The notes: generated by a model not told the origin, from the sequence alone. Shown: positions 1 to 7,540, counted from the stretch's first letter. The stretch is DNA of 16,012 bases from CAVPGH01 sp046726955 (GCA_046726955.1 JBKPBQ010000138.1:1-16012), one strand, 5' to 3'. Program-made: numbers and translations.

Positions 1-1350
1 CACCTCGACGGGCCGGCGCTCGCGCAGGGGCCGACCCTCGACACGTGCGACGACGACGAGACGTTCCACAACTGGGCGCGGACGATCAGCTGCAAGCCCA
101 GCCGCTACTGCCAGCCCCAGTCCACGGACGAGGTCGTGCGCATCGTCAAGGAGGCCGCCCAGGCGGCCAAGCACGTGCGGGTCGTGGGGGCCGGCCACTC
201 CTGGTCGCCGCTCGTGCTCACGCGCGACGTGCTCGTGAACCTCGACAAGATCGACCAGGTCGCCGTCGACACCGCGCGCCGCACGGCCACCGTCGGCGCC
301 GGCATCCGTCTCAAGCATCTGATTCCCGCGCTCGCCGACAAGGGGCTGGGCATGGCGAACCTCGGCTCCATCCTGGAGCAGTCCATCGCGGGCGCCACCG
401 CCACCGGCACCCACGGGACGGGACTCGGGATCGGCATCCTCTCCACGCAGATCATCGGCATGAAGATCGTGACCGGCACGGGCGACGTGGTAACCGTGGA
501 CGGGTCGAACGCCGACCTCCTCGCTGCGGGCCGCGTGAGCCTCGGCGCGCTCGGCATCGTCACCGAGGTCACGCTGCAGTGCGTGCCCGACTACAAGCTC
601 GAGTACACGGCGTACTGGTGCAAGTTCGACGACGTCGTGCCCCGCATCGACACGCTCGTCCACGAGAACACCCGCGTCAGGCTGTGGTGGCTCGTGCCGT
701 CGATCGGTCCGAAGGACGGCTGCGTCCTGAGCACGATGAACCCGCCGGGCACCGCGCCCGGGATCATGGAGCGGGCCGAGAGCTTGAGCACGGGCCCCGC
801 CCAGCCGCTCGAGGCCGCGCCGCTGCCGATGGACGCGGACGGGCTCGCAGCCACTGGGCTCGTCGCGGCCGGCCGGCCCGACTGCTCGCGGCTCCTGAAG
901 TTCACGGACCGCTACGAGAAGGTCCTGAACGTCCCGCTCCTGCCCGTCCTGCACCGCGAGTGCGAGTACGCGATCCCCGTGGCGAGCGCCGCCGACGCCC
1001 TGCGCGCGCTACGCCGGGCCGTGGAGGAGGGCGGGCTCACCATGAAGCTGCCCGTCGAGGTCCGCTTCGCGGCCAAGGACGACTGCCTGCTGAGCCCGGC
1101 CCGAGGCCGCGACTCCTGCTACATCGGCATCTCGACGCAGGACAACGCCAACGAGGTCTTCGAGCGCTTCGAGCCGATCATGCGCCGCCTGGGCGGTCGG
1201 CCCCACTGGGGGAAGTGCTACTCGCTGACCCAGAAGGACGTGGCGGCGATGTACCCGGATTCCTACGAGAAGTTCCGGACGATCCGCAAGCAGCTGGATC
1301 CCCAGGGAGTGTTCGCGAACGAGCTGATGCAGCAGCTGTTCGACATGTAG
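1..1350 (+). CDS. FAD-linked aldonolactone oxidase-type oxidoreductase (5' end outside window)
   Basis: Frame 1 is open from base 1 to a TAG at 1348-1350, giving 449 visible codons; no start is seen, so the gene begins upstream. The product resembles the gulono-/arabinono-1,4-lactone oxidase and alditol oxidase family (PCMH-type FAD domain plus C-terminal ALO domain), which oxidises sugar lactones or polyols with oxygen or another acceptor. Visible marks are an N-terminal 'NWARTISCKPSRYCQP' stretch (codons from about base 70), 'GAGHSW' with the histidine codon at 196-198 that in this family carries covalent FAD, the 'ATGTHGTGLGIG' FAD loop near base 400, and near the C-terminus 'HWGKCYSL' followed by 'RKQLDPQGVFANELMQQLF', typical of the ALO domain. 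About 440 residues is the usual length, so little should be missing apart from a possible signal peptide. The exact substrate cannot be told. An internal ATG at 136 is not the start because homology extends before it. Confidence 0.88.
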   Translation, partial: HLDGPALAQGPTLDTCDDDETFHNWARTISCKPSRYCQPQSTDEVVRIVKEAAQAAKHVRVVGAGHSWSPLVLTRDVLVNLDKIDQVAVDTARRTATVGAGIRLKHLIPALADKGLGMANLGSILEQSIAGATATGTHGTGLGIGILSTQIIGMKIVTGTGDVVTVDGSNADLLAAGRVSLGALGIVTEVTLQCVPDYKLEYTAYWCKFDDVVPRIDTLVHENTRVRLWWLVPSIGPKDGCVLSTMNPPGTAPGIMERAESLSTGPAQPLEAAPLPMDADGLAATGLVAAGRPDCSRLLKFTDRYEKVLNVPLLPVLHRECEYAIPVASAADALRALRRAVEEGGLTMKLPVEVRFAAKDDCLLSPARGRDSCYIGISTQDNANEVFERFEPIMRRLGGRPHWGKCYSLTQKDVAAMYPDSYEKFRTIRKQLDPQGVFANELMQQLFDM

Positions 1351-1386
1351 TGGCCTCGACGCGCTGGCGTCTTCGCGTCGAGGCCA
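1351..1386 (+). terminator. Perfect 13-bp-arm hairpin immediately after the oxidase stop codon
   Basis: The left arm TGGCCTCGACGCG (1351-1363) begins at the base after the TAG stop and is matched exactly by its reverse complement at 1374-1386, with a 10-nt loop. A factor-independent terminator is the natural reading, but no T-run follows, so it may work as a Rho-assisted or 3'-end-stabilising hairpin instead. Confidence 0.65.
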
Positions 1387-1457
1387 CGTCCATCGAGCCG
1401 GTCCGAAGACGAGTCCGGGCGAGTGCGCCTCGTCACAAGAGCCGACGCGTGTTCGCC

Positions 1458-1463
1458 TACAAT
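1458..1463 (+). promoter_or_regulatory. -10-like hexamer TACAAT before the secreted-protein gene
   Basis: TACAAT differs from the sigma70 -10 consensus at one position and stands out in GC-rich sequence. It lies 25 bp before the ATG at 1489, leaving room for a short leader that includes the GGAGGT ribosome site at 1477-1482. No convincing -35 hexamer is seen at the usual distance. Confidence 0.4.
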
Positions 1464-1488
1464 GCCCGCGAAGCCTGGAGGTGCCGCC

Positions 1489-2424
1489 ATGCGGAGCGCT
1501 TCCGTCGTCCTCGGGACGGGCCTGATCGCGTCGGTCGCCTTCGTCGCGACCGCGGAGGCCCAGGTCGTCTTCCTGCAGAACGACAGCTACGTGAGCGGAC
1601 CGGTGAGCTGCGTGACGACCGTGGGCGACCAGGACAGCATCGCCGCGCGCTTCACGGGCGCGCCCGAGCAGTACCCCTACACGATCGACCGCATCCACGT
1701 GGCCGGCTGCGGCGGAGGGCAGGACGCCTACGTCCTCGACATCTACCAGGACGACGGGAGCGGAGTGGGTCCCGGTACGCTCCTCTGGCAGAGCCAGAAC
1801 GCGTACCTCCTCGACGGCGGCAACGTGATCAACGAGATCCTCATGTCCCAGGAGCCGGTGCCGCCGCCCGCCATCACGAGCGGCACGATCCGCGTCGAGA
1901 TCTTCACGGTCAGCATCCTGCAGCCCATCGGGTTCGGGGCGGACACCAACGGCATCACGTCGCAGCGCAACTTCCTGCGCATGGCCGGCACCTGGAGCTT
2001 CGCGGAGACGCTGGGGGTGACGGGGGACTGGATCCTTCGCGTCGGCATCCGCACCGGGACGTCGCCGCCGACGGACTACTTCACGGTCGCCCCCTGCCGC
2101 GTCCTCGACACGCGCACGACGCAGCCGCTCACGACCAACGTCGATCGGCTGATCACGATCGCCGGGGCGTGCGGCGTGCCCTCGACGGCGAAGGGAGTCT
2201 CCCTCAACATCGCGGTCACGGAGCCCACCGCGGCCGGCTTCATCAAGCTGTTCCCGGCCGGTGCTTCGGCCCCGGTGGCCTCGGCGATCAACTACTCCGC
2301 CGCCCAGACGCGCACGAACAACGGCATCTACGCCCTGGGCGCGAGCGGGGCGATCGTCGCGCGCTCCGGCCCGCTCGCGGGCACCACCCACCTCATCCTC
2401 GACGTGACCGGATATTTCGAATAG
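1489..2424 (+). CDS. Secreted protein with C-terminal 'DTR...GYF' domain, function unknown
   Basis: A 311-aa protein. ATG 1489 is chosen because GGAGGT lies 6 nt upstream (1477-1482) and the translation opens with a clear signal peptide (residues 1-25: basic start, hydrophobic core, cleavage after 'TAEA'). A GTG at 1423 would extend the frame but would bury the signal peptide. Residues about 26-195 form an extracellular module starting 'VVFLQNDSYVSG' that I do not recognise. Residues about 200-311 are a domain familiar to me from secreted proteins of Acidobacteriota and some actinobacteria: 'CRVLDTRTTQPLTTN', then 'GVPSTAKGVSLNIAVTEPTAAGFI', 'QTRTNNGIYAL' and the ending 'LILDVTGYFE'. It looks like a beta-rich surface or sorting module; no enzyme motif is visible. 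It is flanked by its own hairpin and -10-like element, so it is probably a single-gene transcript. Confidence 0.82.
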   Translation: MRSASVVLGTGLIASVAFVATAEAQVVFLQNDSYVSGPVSCVTTVGDQDSIAARFTGAPEQYPYTIDRIHVAGCGGGQDAYVLDIYQDDGSGVGPGTLLWQSQNAYLLDGGNVINEILMSQEPVPPPAITSGTIRVEIFTVSILQPIGFGADTNGITSQRNFLRMAGTWSFAETLGVTGDWILRVGIRTGTSPPTDYFTVAPCRVLDTRTTQPLTTNVDRLITIAGACGVPSTAKGVSLNIAVTEPTAAGFIKLFPAGASAPVASAINYSAAQTRTNNGIYALGASGAIVARSGPLAGTTHLILDVTGYFE

Positions 2425-2439
2425 CGACGGGAAATCCCC

Positions 2440-2445
2440 TATCAT
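2440..2445 (+). promoter_or_regulatory. -10-like hexamer TATCAT placed for a leaderless start at 2453
   Basis: TATCAT matches the -10 consensus at five of six positions. Exactly 7 nt separate it from the ATG at 2453, so transcription would start at or next to the A of the start codon. No Shine-Dalgarno sequence precedes this ATG, which fits a leaderless mRNA. A weak TTCGAA at 2416-2421 could be a -35. Confidence 0.45.
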
Positions 2446-2452
2446 TCCGCGG

Positions 2453-4621
2453 ATGAACGCCGCCCGGGGGCCGCGGCTCGTTGGCGGTCTCCGCGGGGAG
2501 ACGCTCCTCCTGAACCTCCTCCTCGTCCCCTTTCTCTTCTGGGGACTCCACGCCAGCGACACCGACACCTTCTACCACCTCGCCTCCGGCCGATGGATGT
2601 TCGAGAACCGGCGGGTGCTCGAGGAGGAGACGTTCTCCTTCCTCGCGCCTGGACGCCCCTGGCTCAACTTCTACTGGCTGTTCCAGTGCATCCTCTACGG
2701 CTCCTGGCGCGTCGGCGGCTACCCGGGAGTGCTCCTCCTGCGCGCGGTCGTGCTGCTCCTCACGGCCAATCTGCTCTTCGCCCTCATCCGCCGGCGGACC
2801 GGCGGCGCGCGGCTGGAGACGTTCGTGTTCTCGCTCCTCGCCTTCTCGCTCTACATGCCGCGGGCGTTGAACGTGAGGGGGCACATCTTTTCGTACCTCT
2901 TTCTCGTGATCCTGGTCTGGCGCCTGGACCGCTTCCGTCTCGGCGGGAGCCGCTTCGATCCCGTGATTCCCGCGCTCTGCGTGCTCTGGGCCAACGTCCA
3001 CGGCGCCGCCTATCCCGTCGCGCTCGCGGTGATCGGCGTCTACGCGGCGGCTGCGCTCTTCCCCCACCGACATCGGCCGGTGAAAGAAGCGGTCCGCGAT
3101 CCTTCAGTGGCGCGATGGGCGATGCTCGGCGGCGCCTGCGTGCTCGCGTTTGCGGTCTCGCCGTTCGGCTTCTCGATCTACTGGACCGTCACGAACCTCC
3201 TGGCCACTGGCACCGTCGTCCTCGCCGGCCAGGAGGAGGCGCTCTCCCAGATCGGGGAGATGAGCCGCTACTCGTGGGCGGCGTTCTCCCAGCTCGCTCC
3301 GGACCTCGAGATCTGGTCGCTCGCGATCTTCAACTGGACGCTCGTCGTCGGGCTCGCCCTCTGCCTCCGCTGGATCCGCCGGAAAGACGTGCTCGCGCTC
3401 GGATGCTTCGCGCTCGGGGCGGCGCTCGCGGTCTACATGACCCGCTTCGTCACGGAGTTCATGATCCTCGCCGTGCCCTTCATCGCGGGTAGCGTCGCCG
3501 AGATGCGTGCCAACGCGTCCGAGCGGCGGCGGCGGGTGACGGGTGTGCTGGTCGCAGTCGGTGCGTATCTCTTCCTCGCCGTCTGCCTGAAGGTCGGCCG
3601 CGCCTGGGCAGCGGGAGGCGAGGCCTTCGACCTCGTGGACGGGCGCATCCATGCCGTCGGCCCCACGCGGTTCATGGAGAAGAACGGACTCCAGGGGAAC
3701 CTCTTCTGCAACCCGACGTCCGCGGGATACGTGACGTGGGTCCTCCACCCGTCCCGCGTGCGGATATTCATGGACATGCGAACGCCCATCATCTTCTCCG
3801 CGGAAGACGTGTGGCTCTATAAGGCCGTCGGGGACACGGTCAGCCTCGACGCCCTCGGGCGCCGCTTCCCGGTCGACTTCCTGATGCTGGATCGGGGCTC
3901 GGCCCTGGCCGAGAGGGTGCGCGCCGACGAACGGCTGGGCTACGTTCCGGTATGGGCCGACCAGAGGTTCTTGCTCTTCGCCCACGAGTCGGCGCTGTCC
4001 GGACGGGCGGATCTGCGCCTGCGCTCGCTCGACGCCATGCTGCGGCTCGAGGCCGACGTCCCGCTCCTCGCGGACGACGATGCCGAGCGCGTCGAAGCGG
4101 AAGCGGGGCAGCTCGCGGAGATCTGGCCCGGCAACCACCTCGCCCAGTCGAGCGTCATACGCGCGCAGCTCCGACGGGGACGGCTGAACGAGGCGCTGGC
4201 CCGCGCGCGCGACCTGGCCGCGCGCTACCCGACGGCCGCCGCCTATCCGTACCTGGAAGGCCTTGCCCTCGCCGGCCTGTTCCGGGCCGCGGAAGCGCGG
4301 ACTGCCCTGGAGGACGCGCGGCGCCGAGAGCCCGATTTCCTTCCGACCTATCCCGTCCTCGCGGGCCTCCTCGCGCCCGACGCCGACGCGGCGCTCCGCG
4401 TGATGGAGGAGTACTCGCGTCGCCGGCGGTTCCGGCTCTCGGCTCCCGAGCACATGATGCTCGCGGCGCTGCGTTACCGCCGCCGGGAGTTCGCCGGCGC
4501 CGCCGACGCCTACGAGCGCGCGCTCTGGCAGCTCGGCGAGGACGACCCCGTTCGGGAGGAGGCCGTGCGAGGGCTGGCGGCCGCGAAGGCGGCGGCGGCC
4601 GGTCGCGGACCGGGCGAATGA
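2453..4621 (+). CDS. Large polytopic membrane protein with periplasmic DxD loop and TPR-like C-terminus
   Basis: A 722-aa protein. A first membrane helix (about residues 17-34) is followed by 'DTDTFYHLASGRWMFENRRV' (Asp36, Asp38), then 'PWLNFYWLFQ' and roughly nine to eleven further hydrophobic helices up to about residue 385. An acidic motif in the first outward loop with this 'D-D...HL..GRW' pattern is characteristic of uncharacterised GT-C-fold-like proteins that resemble lipid-linked sugar transferases. Residues about 400-722 are soluble and, after a short alpha/beta stretch, contain helical repeats such as 'LNEALARARDLAARYPTAAAYPYLEGLALAGLF' and 'EFAGAADAYERALWQLGEDDP', which read as degenerate TPRs. 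Glycosyl transfer is an inference from the loop motif only. The stop overlaps the start of the next gene (ATGA), so the two are coupled. The ATG at 2453 has no ribosome site but a -10-like TATCAT 7 nt upstream. Confidence 0.85.
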   Translation: MNAARGPRLVGGLRGETLLLNLLLVPFLFWGLHASDTDTFYHLASGRWMFENRRVLEEETFSFLAPGRPWLNFYWLFQCILYGSWRVGGYPGVLLLRAVVLLLTANLLFALIRRRTGGARLETFVFSLLAFSLYMPRALNVRGHIFSYLFLVILVWRLDRFRLGGSRFDPVIPALCVLWANVHGAAYPVALAVIGVYAAAALFPHRHRPVKEAVRDPSVARWAMLGGACVLAFAVSPFGFSIYWTVTNLLATGTVVLAGQEEALSQIGEMSRYSWAAFSQLAPDLEIWSLAIFNWTLVVGLALCLRWIRRKDVLALGCFALGAALAVYMTRFVTEFMILAVPFIAGSVAEMRANASERRRRVTGVLVAVGAYLFLAVCLKVGRAWAAGGEAFDLVDGRIHAVGPTRFMEKNGLQGNLFCNPTSAGYVTWVLHPSRVRIFMDMRTPIIFSAEDVWLYKAVGDTVSLDALGRRFPVDFLMLDRGSALAERVRADERLGYVPVWADQRFLLFAHESALSGRADLRLRSLDAMLRLEADVPLLADDDAERVEAEAGQLAEIWPGNHLAQSSVIRAQLRRGRLNEALARARDLAARYPTAAAYPYLEGLALAGLFRAAEARTALEDARRREPDFLPTYPVLAGLLAPDADAALRVMEEYSRRRRFRLSAPEHMMLAALRYRRREFAGAADAYERALWQLGEDDPVREEAVRGLAAAKAAAAGRGPGE

Positions 4622-5439
4622 GGCCTGCCGCCGGAGCCGACGCGGACACCGCGGACCGGCGACGGCTCGCGGCGCGTCTGGCCTGGGGTCTCGCGATGGG
4701 AGCCCTCGCGGGGGAGTTCATCCGCGAGCTGGATCTCGCCACGCTCGTGTCGTTCGAGGGAGACCGGCAGTACCTGATCGTCGCCGCGGCCGTCGTCGGC
4801 GGCGTTCTCGGCCTGACCCGGCTTCGCCTGCTGGCCGGGGCCGTGGCCGGCGCCCTCGGCGCGCTCTGGCTCGCCGTGTGCTTCACGCCGCTCGCGGCCT
4901 GGCTCTCCGAGGGCCTCGTGCGCCGCGACTCCATGGCCCCCGCCGATGCGGCGTACGTGCTCGCCTCGAACATCCAGAAGGACGACGATCCCAGCGCTTC
5001 CGCGGCGAGCCGGCTCTGGCGCGCGCTCGAGCTCGTGGCCGGAGGCGCCACCGATCGCATCGTGATCTCCGAGGTCCCGCCTCCCGCCGGCCGCTACGAG
5101 CCGATCGCGCGGGCCTGGATGTCGGCGTTCCATCTCGGCCGCGAGCTCCTGGTGGTGGGCGAGACCTCGAACACGCGCGAGGAGGCGGTGGCGGTGGCCG
5201 ACCTCTGCCGGAAGCGCGGATTCACTCGGCTCCTGGTCGTGACCTCGCCCCCTCACACGCGCCGGGCCTGCGCCGCGTTCGAGCGCGAGGGTCTGACGGT
5301 CGTATGCGTTCCCGCGATCGAGACCCAGTTCGACTTCGAGACGCTCGAGCGGCCCGGCGACCGGGTCCGGGCCTTCGGACCGATCGTCCACGAGCGCCTC
5401 GGCCTAATCGTCTACCGGCGGAAAGGCTGGATCCGCTAG
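4618..5439 (+). CDS. YdcF/ElyC/SanA-family (DUF218) membrane protein
   Basis: A 273-aa protein that starts within the stop of the upstream gene (ATGA, 4618-4621), implying translational coupling. Residues about 20-95 hold two or three hydrophobic helices. Residues about 105-273 match the DUF218 fold: 'ADAAYVLASNIQKDD' at the first strand, 'RIVISE' at the second, 'VVGETSNTREEAVAVADLCRKRGFTRLLVVTSPPHTRRACAAF' as the family signature with the conserved T-x-x-E and a His in place of the usual 'xxxHmpRa' segment, and 'VVCVPA' near the end. Relatives in E. coli (ElyC, SanA, YdcF) act at the inner membrane in envelope polysaccharide maintenance, ElyC being tied to the lipid carrier undecaprenyl phosphate; the biochemical reaction is not settled. 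Coupling to a GT-C-like membrane protein fits an envelope-glycan role. Confidence 0.83.
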   Translation: MRPAAGADADTADRRRLAARLAWGLAMGALAGEFIRELDLATLVSFEGDRQYLIVAAAVVGGVLGLTRLRLLAGAVAGALGALWLAVCFTPLAAWLSEGLVRRDSMAPADAAYVLASNIQKDDDPSASAASRLWRALELVAGGATDRIVISEVPPPAGRYEPIARAWMSAFHLGRELLVVGETSNTREEAVAVADLCRKRGFTRLLVVTSPPHTRRACAAFEREGLTVVCVPAIETQFDFETLERPGDRVRAFGPIVHERLGLIVYRRKGWIR

Positions 5440-5624
5440 CGCTTCCGTATCGGAAGTCGTGTGGCGAATGGCGCGCGTGCCTCGCGGTAGTGCGCGACTG
5501 TACGATGAAGCCGATGGCGAGCGCGGCGCTTGGGCGCCGGGCTCGCCCAGGCCGGAGCGCGCGAAGCGAGTGCCGCGCGCCCCTGCCGGGACACGACTTC
5601 AGTTACGAAACACTTGGTTCCACT
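5440..5624. other. 185-bp convergent intergenic gap with three hairpins, no gene
   Basis: The gap separates the plus-strand DUF218 gene from the minus-strand DUF2911 gene. It holds three inverted repeats. CTTCCG at 5442-5447 pairs with CGGAAG at 5451-5456 around a TAT loop. A 9-bp stem, including one G-T pair, is formed by 5528-5536 and 5544-5552. GCGCGCG at 5557-5563 pairs with CGCGCGC at 5574-5580. An ATG at 5505 opens a plus frame, but it runs into the antisense of the next gene and shows no recognisable protein. The hairpins probably end transcription in both directions; a REP-like repeat is an alternative. Confidence 0.5.
5442..5456 (+). terminator. Short hairpin after the DUF218 gene
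   Basis: CTTCCG and CGGAAG are exact inverted copies around a 3-nt loop, two bases after the TAG stop. There is no T-run, so it is a weak terminator candidate. Confidence 0.4.
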
Positions 5625-6101
5625 TCAACGCGCGGTGAAGGGAGCCTTGAGCGCCATGGTTCCCCAGGACATGACGAACTCGCCCTTGTCCTTGTCGCCC
5701 TTGAGATCGATCGTGAAGGTCTCGACGGGGTTCGAGAGCGAGCTGGTCGAAAGCGGGATGTCCGCGACCTTGGCGTCGCCCTTGCCCAGGACGTTGAGGT
5801 TCCACTTCGTGGCCTCCACCTTGGTGGCCTGCAGCGTGTACTCGCCCTTCGGGACCTTGACGCCCGAGAAGTCGAGGTCGGCGTCGGTCTTGAGCGTCGT
5901 GGCCGCGTCCGCGCCCATGCGCCAGGGCGTTCCCACCTCGGCCTTGCCGAGCATGTCGCGTCCGCGCAGCGACGGCCGACCGTAGTCGATCGCCACCGAC
6001 TTGCCGGCGACGGTCGCCTTCGCCTCCCCGCGGGCGTTCTGGGCGGCGACGGGGACGGCCAGGGCGAGAGAGACAAGCGCCAGCGCGACTCGCTCCTTCA
6101 T
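5625..6101 (-). CDS. DUF2911 family secreted protein
   Basis: A 158-aa protein. ATG (complement of 6099-6101) is preceded by AAGGAG (complement of 6108-6113) 6 nt upstream. Residues 1-20 are a signal peptide ('MKERVALALVSLALAVPVAA'). The mature part carries the DUF2911 pattern: 'VAIDYGRPSLRGRDMLG', 'GTPWRMGADAATTLKTDADLDFSGVKVPKGEYTLQA' and 'KWNLNVLG'. Family members are predicted exported beta-sandwich proteins of unknown biochemical role, common in Bacteroidota and Acidobacteriota and often followed by a TPR region, which is absent here. It lies 50 bp downstream of the GNAT gene in the same direction and may share its transcript, though its own strong ribosome site suggests independent translation. 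Confidence 0.88.
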   Translation of the reverse strand: MKERVALALVSLALAVPVAAQNARGEAKATVAGKSVAIDYGRPSLRGRDMLGKAEVGTPWRMGADAATTLKTDADLDFSGVKVPKGEYTLQATKVEATKWNLNVLGKGDAKVADIPLSTSSLSNPVETFTIDLKGDKDKGEFVMSWGTMALKAPFTAR

Positions 6102-6151
6102 GGAGAGCTCCTTCCGTGGTCCCCCGCCCTGTCGGCGAGAGGGTCTCCAAG

Positions 6152-6745
6152 CTATCGCGGCTCCGAGGGGTCGGGCAAGCCCGCCTCGCGCCAGGCGGCG
6201 CTGGCGGCGGCTTCGGCCAGCGGTCGAGGCGGCGGAGGAGGCGAGCCGAGCGCCTGCAGCGGCAGGTGCCACCAGCCGAGGTCGCGCCACTCCCCGAGCT
6301 TGAAGCCGACGTCGGGCCAGATCCCCGCCTCGCGGAAGCCGAGCGCTTCGTGCAGCGCGACGCTGCGCGGGTTGGGGAGCGCGATCCCCGCCCATGCGCT
6401 CGCGTAGCCCTGGAGGCGCAGCGCGGTGAAGAGAGCCTCGTAGAGAGCCCGCGCGATGCCCCGGCGGTGGCTCGCGCGCGCGACGTACACGGTCGTCTCC
6501 ACCGCCCACTGGTAGGCGGGCCGGGTGCGCATGCGGTCGGCGTAGGCGTAGCCGAGGACGAGGTCTCCGTCCGTGGCGACGAGCCACGGCTGCGCGGCGG
6601 AGAGCCTCTCGATCCGGCCGCGGAACTCCTCGAGCGTGGGCGGCTCGTACTCGAAGGAGATCCAGGTCTCGCGCACGATCGGGGCGTAGATGTCGAGGAG
6701 GGCGGCCGCGTCGTCGCTGCGGACGAAGCGGACGCGTACCGTCAA
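6152..6745 (-). CDS. GNAT N-acetyltransferase, phosphinothricin/amino-acid acetyltransferase (Pat/MddA-like) type
   Basis: A 197-aa protein. The start is a TTG whose last two bases overlap the stop of the upstream gene (TTGA, complement of 6742-6745), the same coupling geometry as ATGA, which supports this unusual start codon. The N-terminus 'VRFVRSDDAAALLDIYAPIVRETWISFEYEPPT' matches the Pat/Bar/YncA group, which acetylates the amino group of phosphinothricin, methionine sulfone/sulfoximine or similar amino acids using acetyl-CoA. The acetyl-CoA loop is 'RRGIARAL' near residue 95, and 'PNPRSVALHEALGFREAGIWPDVGFKLGEWRDLGWW' is the usual C-terminal core. A proline-rich tail of about 30 residues after it is not part of the fold. 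Substrate is inferred from family resemblance only. Confidence 0.87.
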   Translation of the reverse strand: MTVRVRFVRSDDAAALLDIYAPIVRETWISFEYEPPTLEEFRGRIERLSAAQPWLVATDGDLVLGYAYADRMRTRPAYQWAVETTVYVARASHRRGIARALYEALFTALRLQGYASAWAGIALPNPRSVALHEALGFREAGIWPDVGFKLGEWRDLGWWHLPLQALGSPPPPPRPLAEAAASAAWREAGLPDPSEPR

Positions 6746-7248
6746 GGGCGGCGCAGGAGCAGCACGGCCGCGGCCGCGATCGCCCCCGCCTTCGCGAAGT
6801 CGGCGAGAACGTACGCACCGTGGAGCAGGCCGAAGCGCCGGCCCAGCTCGCCGGGGACCGGGTGGGGGAGGAACTCGATCGCGCGCCCGACCCGGGTGAT
6901 CGCTCCGGCGAGACCGAACGCCTGGAGGAGGGTCAAGAGGAGCGCGACGACGGCGAGCACCCTGGGCGCGCCGGGTGTCGTCCAGACCAGGGCCAGGAAC
7001 CCGAGGCCGAGGACGAGGTTCAGCCAGGCACTTCTCCGGAACATCCAGCGGTTGATCTCGCCGCCCATGTGCCGGAGGACCATCCGACGATCGTCGGGGG
7101 CGACCCCCTCCAGCCGCGCCGCGACCTCGGGCCGCATCTCGCTCCCTAGGACGCGGTCCGCCATCCGAAGGTTGACTCCGGCCATGATCCAGGTCGCGAC
7201 GAGGAGGCCGAGCCAGAAGCCGGCCAGGAGGACGGCGGCCCGGGCCAC
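6742..7248 (-). CDS. Four-helix integral membrane protein, function unknown
   Basis: A 168-aa protein starting with GTG (complement of 7246-7248), one base after the stop of the upstream gene, and ending in a 4-base overlap with the GNAT start. Hydrophobic helices lie near residues 4-22, 72-90, 95-116 and 143-165. Between helices one and two is a charged segment with 'RMADRVLG...EMRPEVAARLEGVAPDDRRMVLRHMGGEINRWMFR'. The layout is broadly like small DUF4149-type membrane proteins, but I do not recognise the family with certainty. It belongs to a tightly packed three-gene unit with its neighbours. Confidence 0.75.
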   Translation of the reverse strand: MARAAVLLAGFWLGLLVATWIMAGVNLRMADRVLGSEMRPEVAARLEGVAPDDRRMVLRHMGGEINRWMFRRSAWLNLVLGLGFLALVWTTPGAPRVLAVVALLLTLLQAFGLAGAITRVGRAIEFLPHPVPGELGRRFGLLHGAYVLADFAKAGAIAAAAVLLLRRP

Positions 7249-7249
7249 G

Positions 7250-7540
7250 TTACTCGTTGTCGAAGGGGTGGGGAGGGCGGCCTCCCGGGTCGGCCTCCGC
7301 GCGCCGGCGCGCCTCCTCGAACTTCTTGTCCAGGATCTCGCGGGAGTGGCGCGTCTGCTGCACCGAGCGCTGGAACTTCTCGTCGAGCACGCTCTTCTGG
7401 CTCTTCACGCGGCTCACGAGGTCGTCGAAGTCCTTGGCCGGCGCCTTCTTCTTGTCCACCCAGACGACGCCACCGGTCTCCGGATCGACCTTCAGGAGGG
7501 CCTGGCAGCAGGGACAGGTGACGTCGAGCGCTTCCGGCAT
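7250..7540 (-). CDS. Small CxxC-motif protein with charged helical tail, function unknown
   Basis: A 96-aa protein. ATG (complement of 7538-7540) lies 7 nt after a TACAAT element and begins 'MPEALDVTCPCCQALLKVDPETGGVVWVDKK'. The 'TCPCC' pair is the first knuckle of a zinc ribbon, but no second cysteine pair follows, so metal binding would need dimer formation or other ligands. Residues about 35-85 are strongly charged ('FDDLVSRVKSQKSVLDEKFQRSVQQTRHSREILDKKFEEARRRAE') and likely form a long helix or coiled coil. First gene of the minus-strand unit. I do not know its function. Confidence 0.72.
   Translation of the reverse strand: MPEALDVTCPCCQALLKVDPETGGVVWVDKKKAPAKDFDDLVSRVKSQKSVLDEKFQRSVQQTRHSREILDKKFEEARRRAEADPGGRPPHPFDNE

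Noticed and set aside
1423..1488. Upstream GTG start for the secreted protein
   Set aside because: Would bury the signal peptide; ATG 1489 has GGAGGT at the right distance.
45..2456. 803-codon open frame on the plus strand across the oxidase and secreted-protein genes
   Set aside because: Arg/Pro/Ala-rich low-complexity translation typical of a shifted frame in GC-rich DNA; two genes with clear domains occupy another frame.
1009..2568. 519-codon open frame on the minus strand
   Set aside because: Antisense of two convincing plus-strand genes, repetitive charged composition, no recognisable domain.
3104..4453. 449-codon minus-strand open frame
   Set aside because: Antisense shadow of the 722-aa membrane protein; composition is Arg/Glu/Gly/Pro-rich with no hydrophobic core pattern.
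5505..5624. Possible small gene starting at ATG 5505
   Set aside because: No stop before it enters the antisense of the DUF2911 gene, no ribosome site, no recognisable protein.
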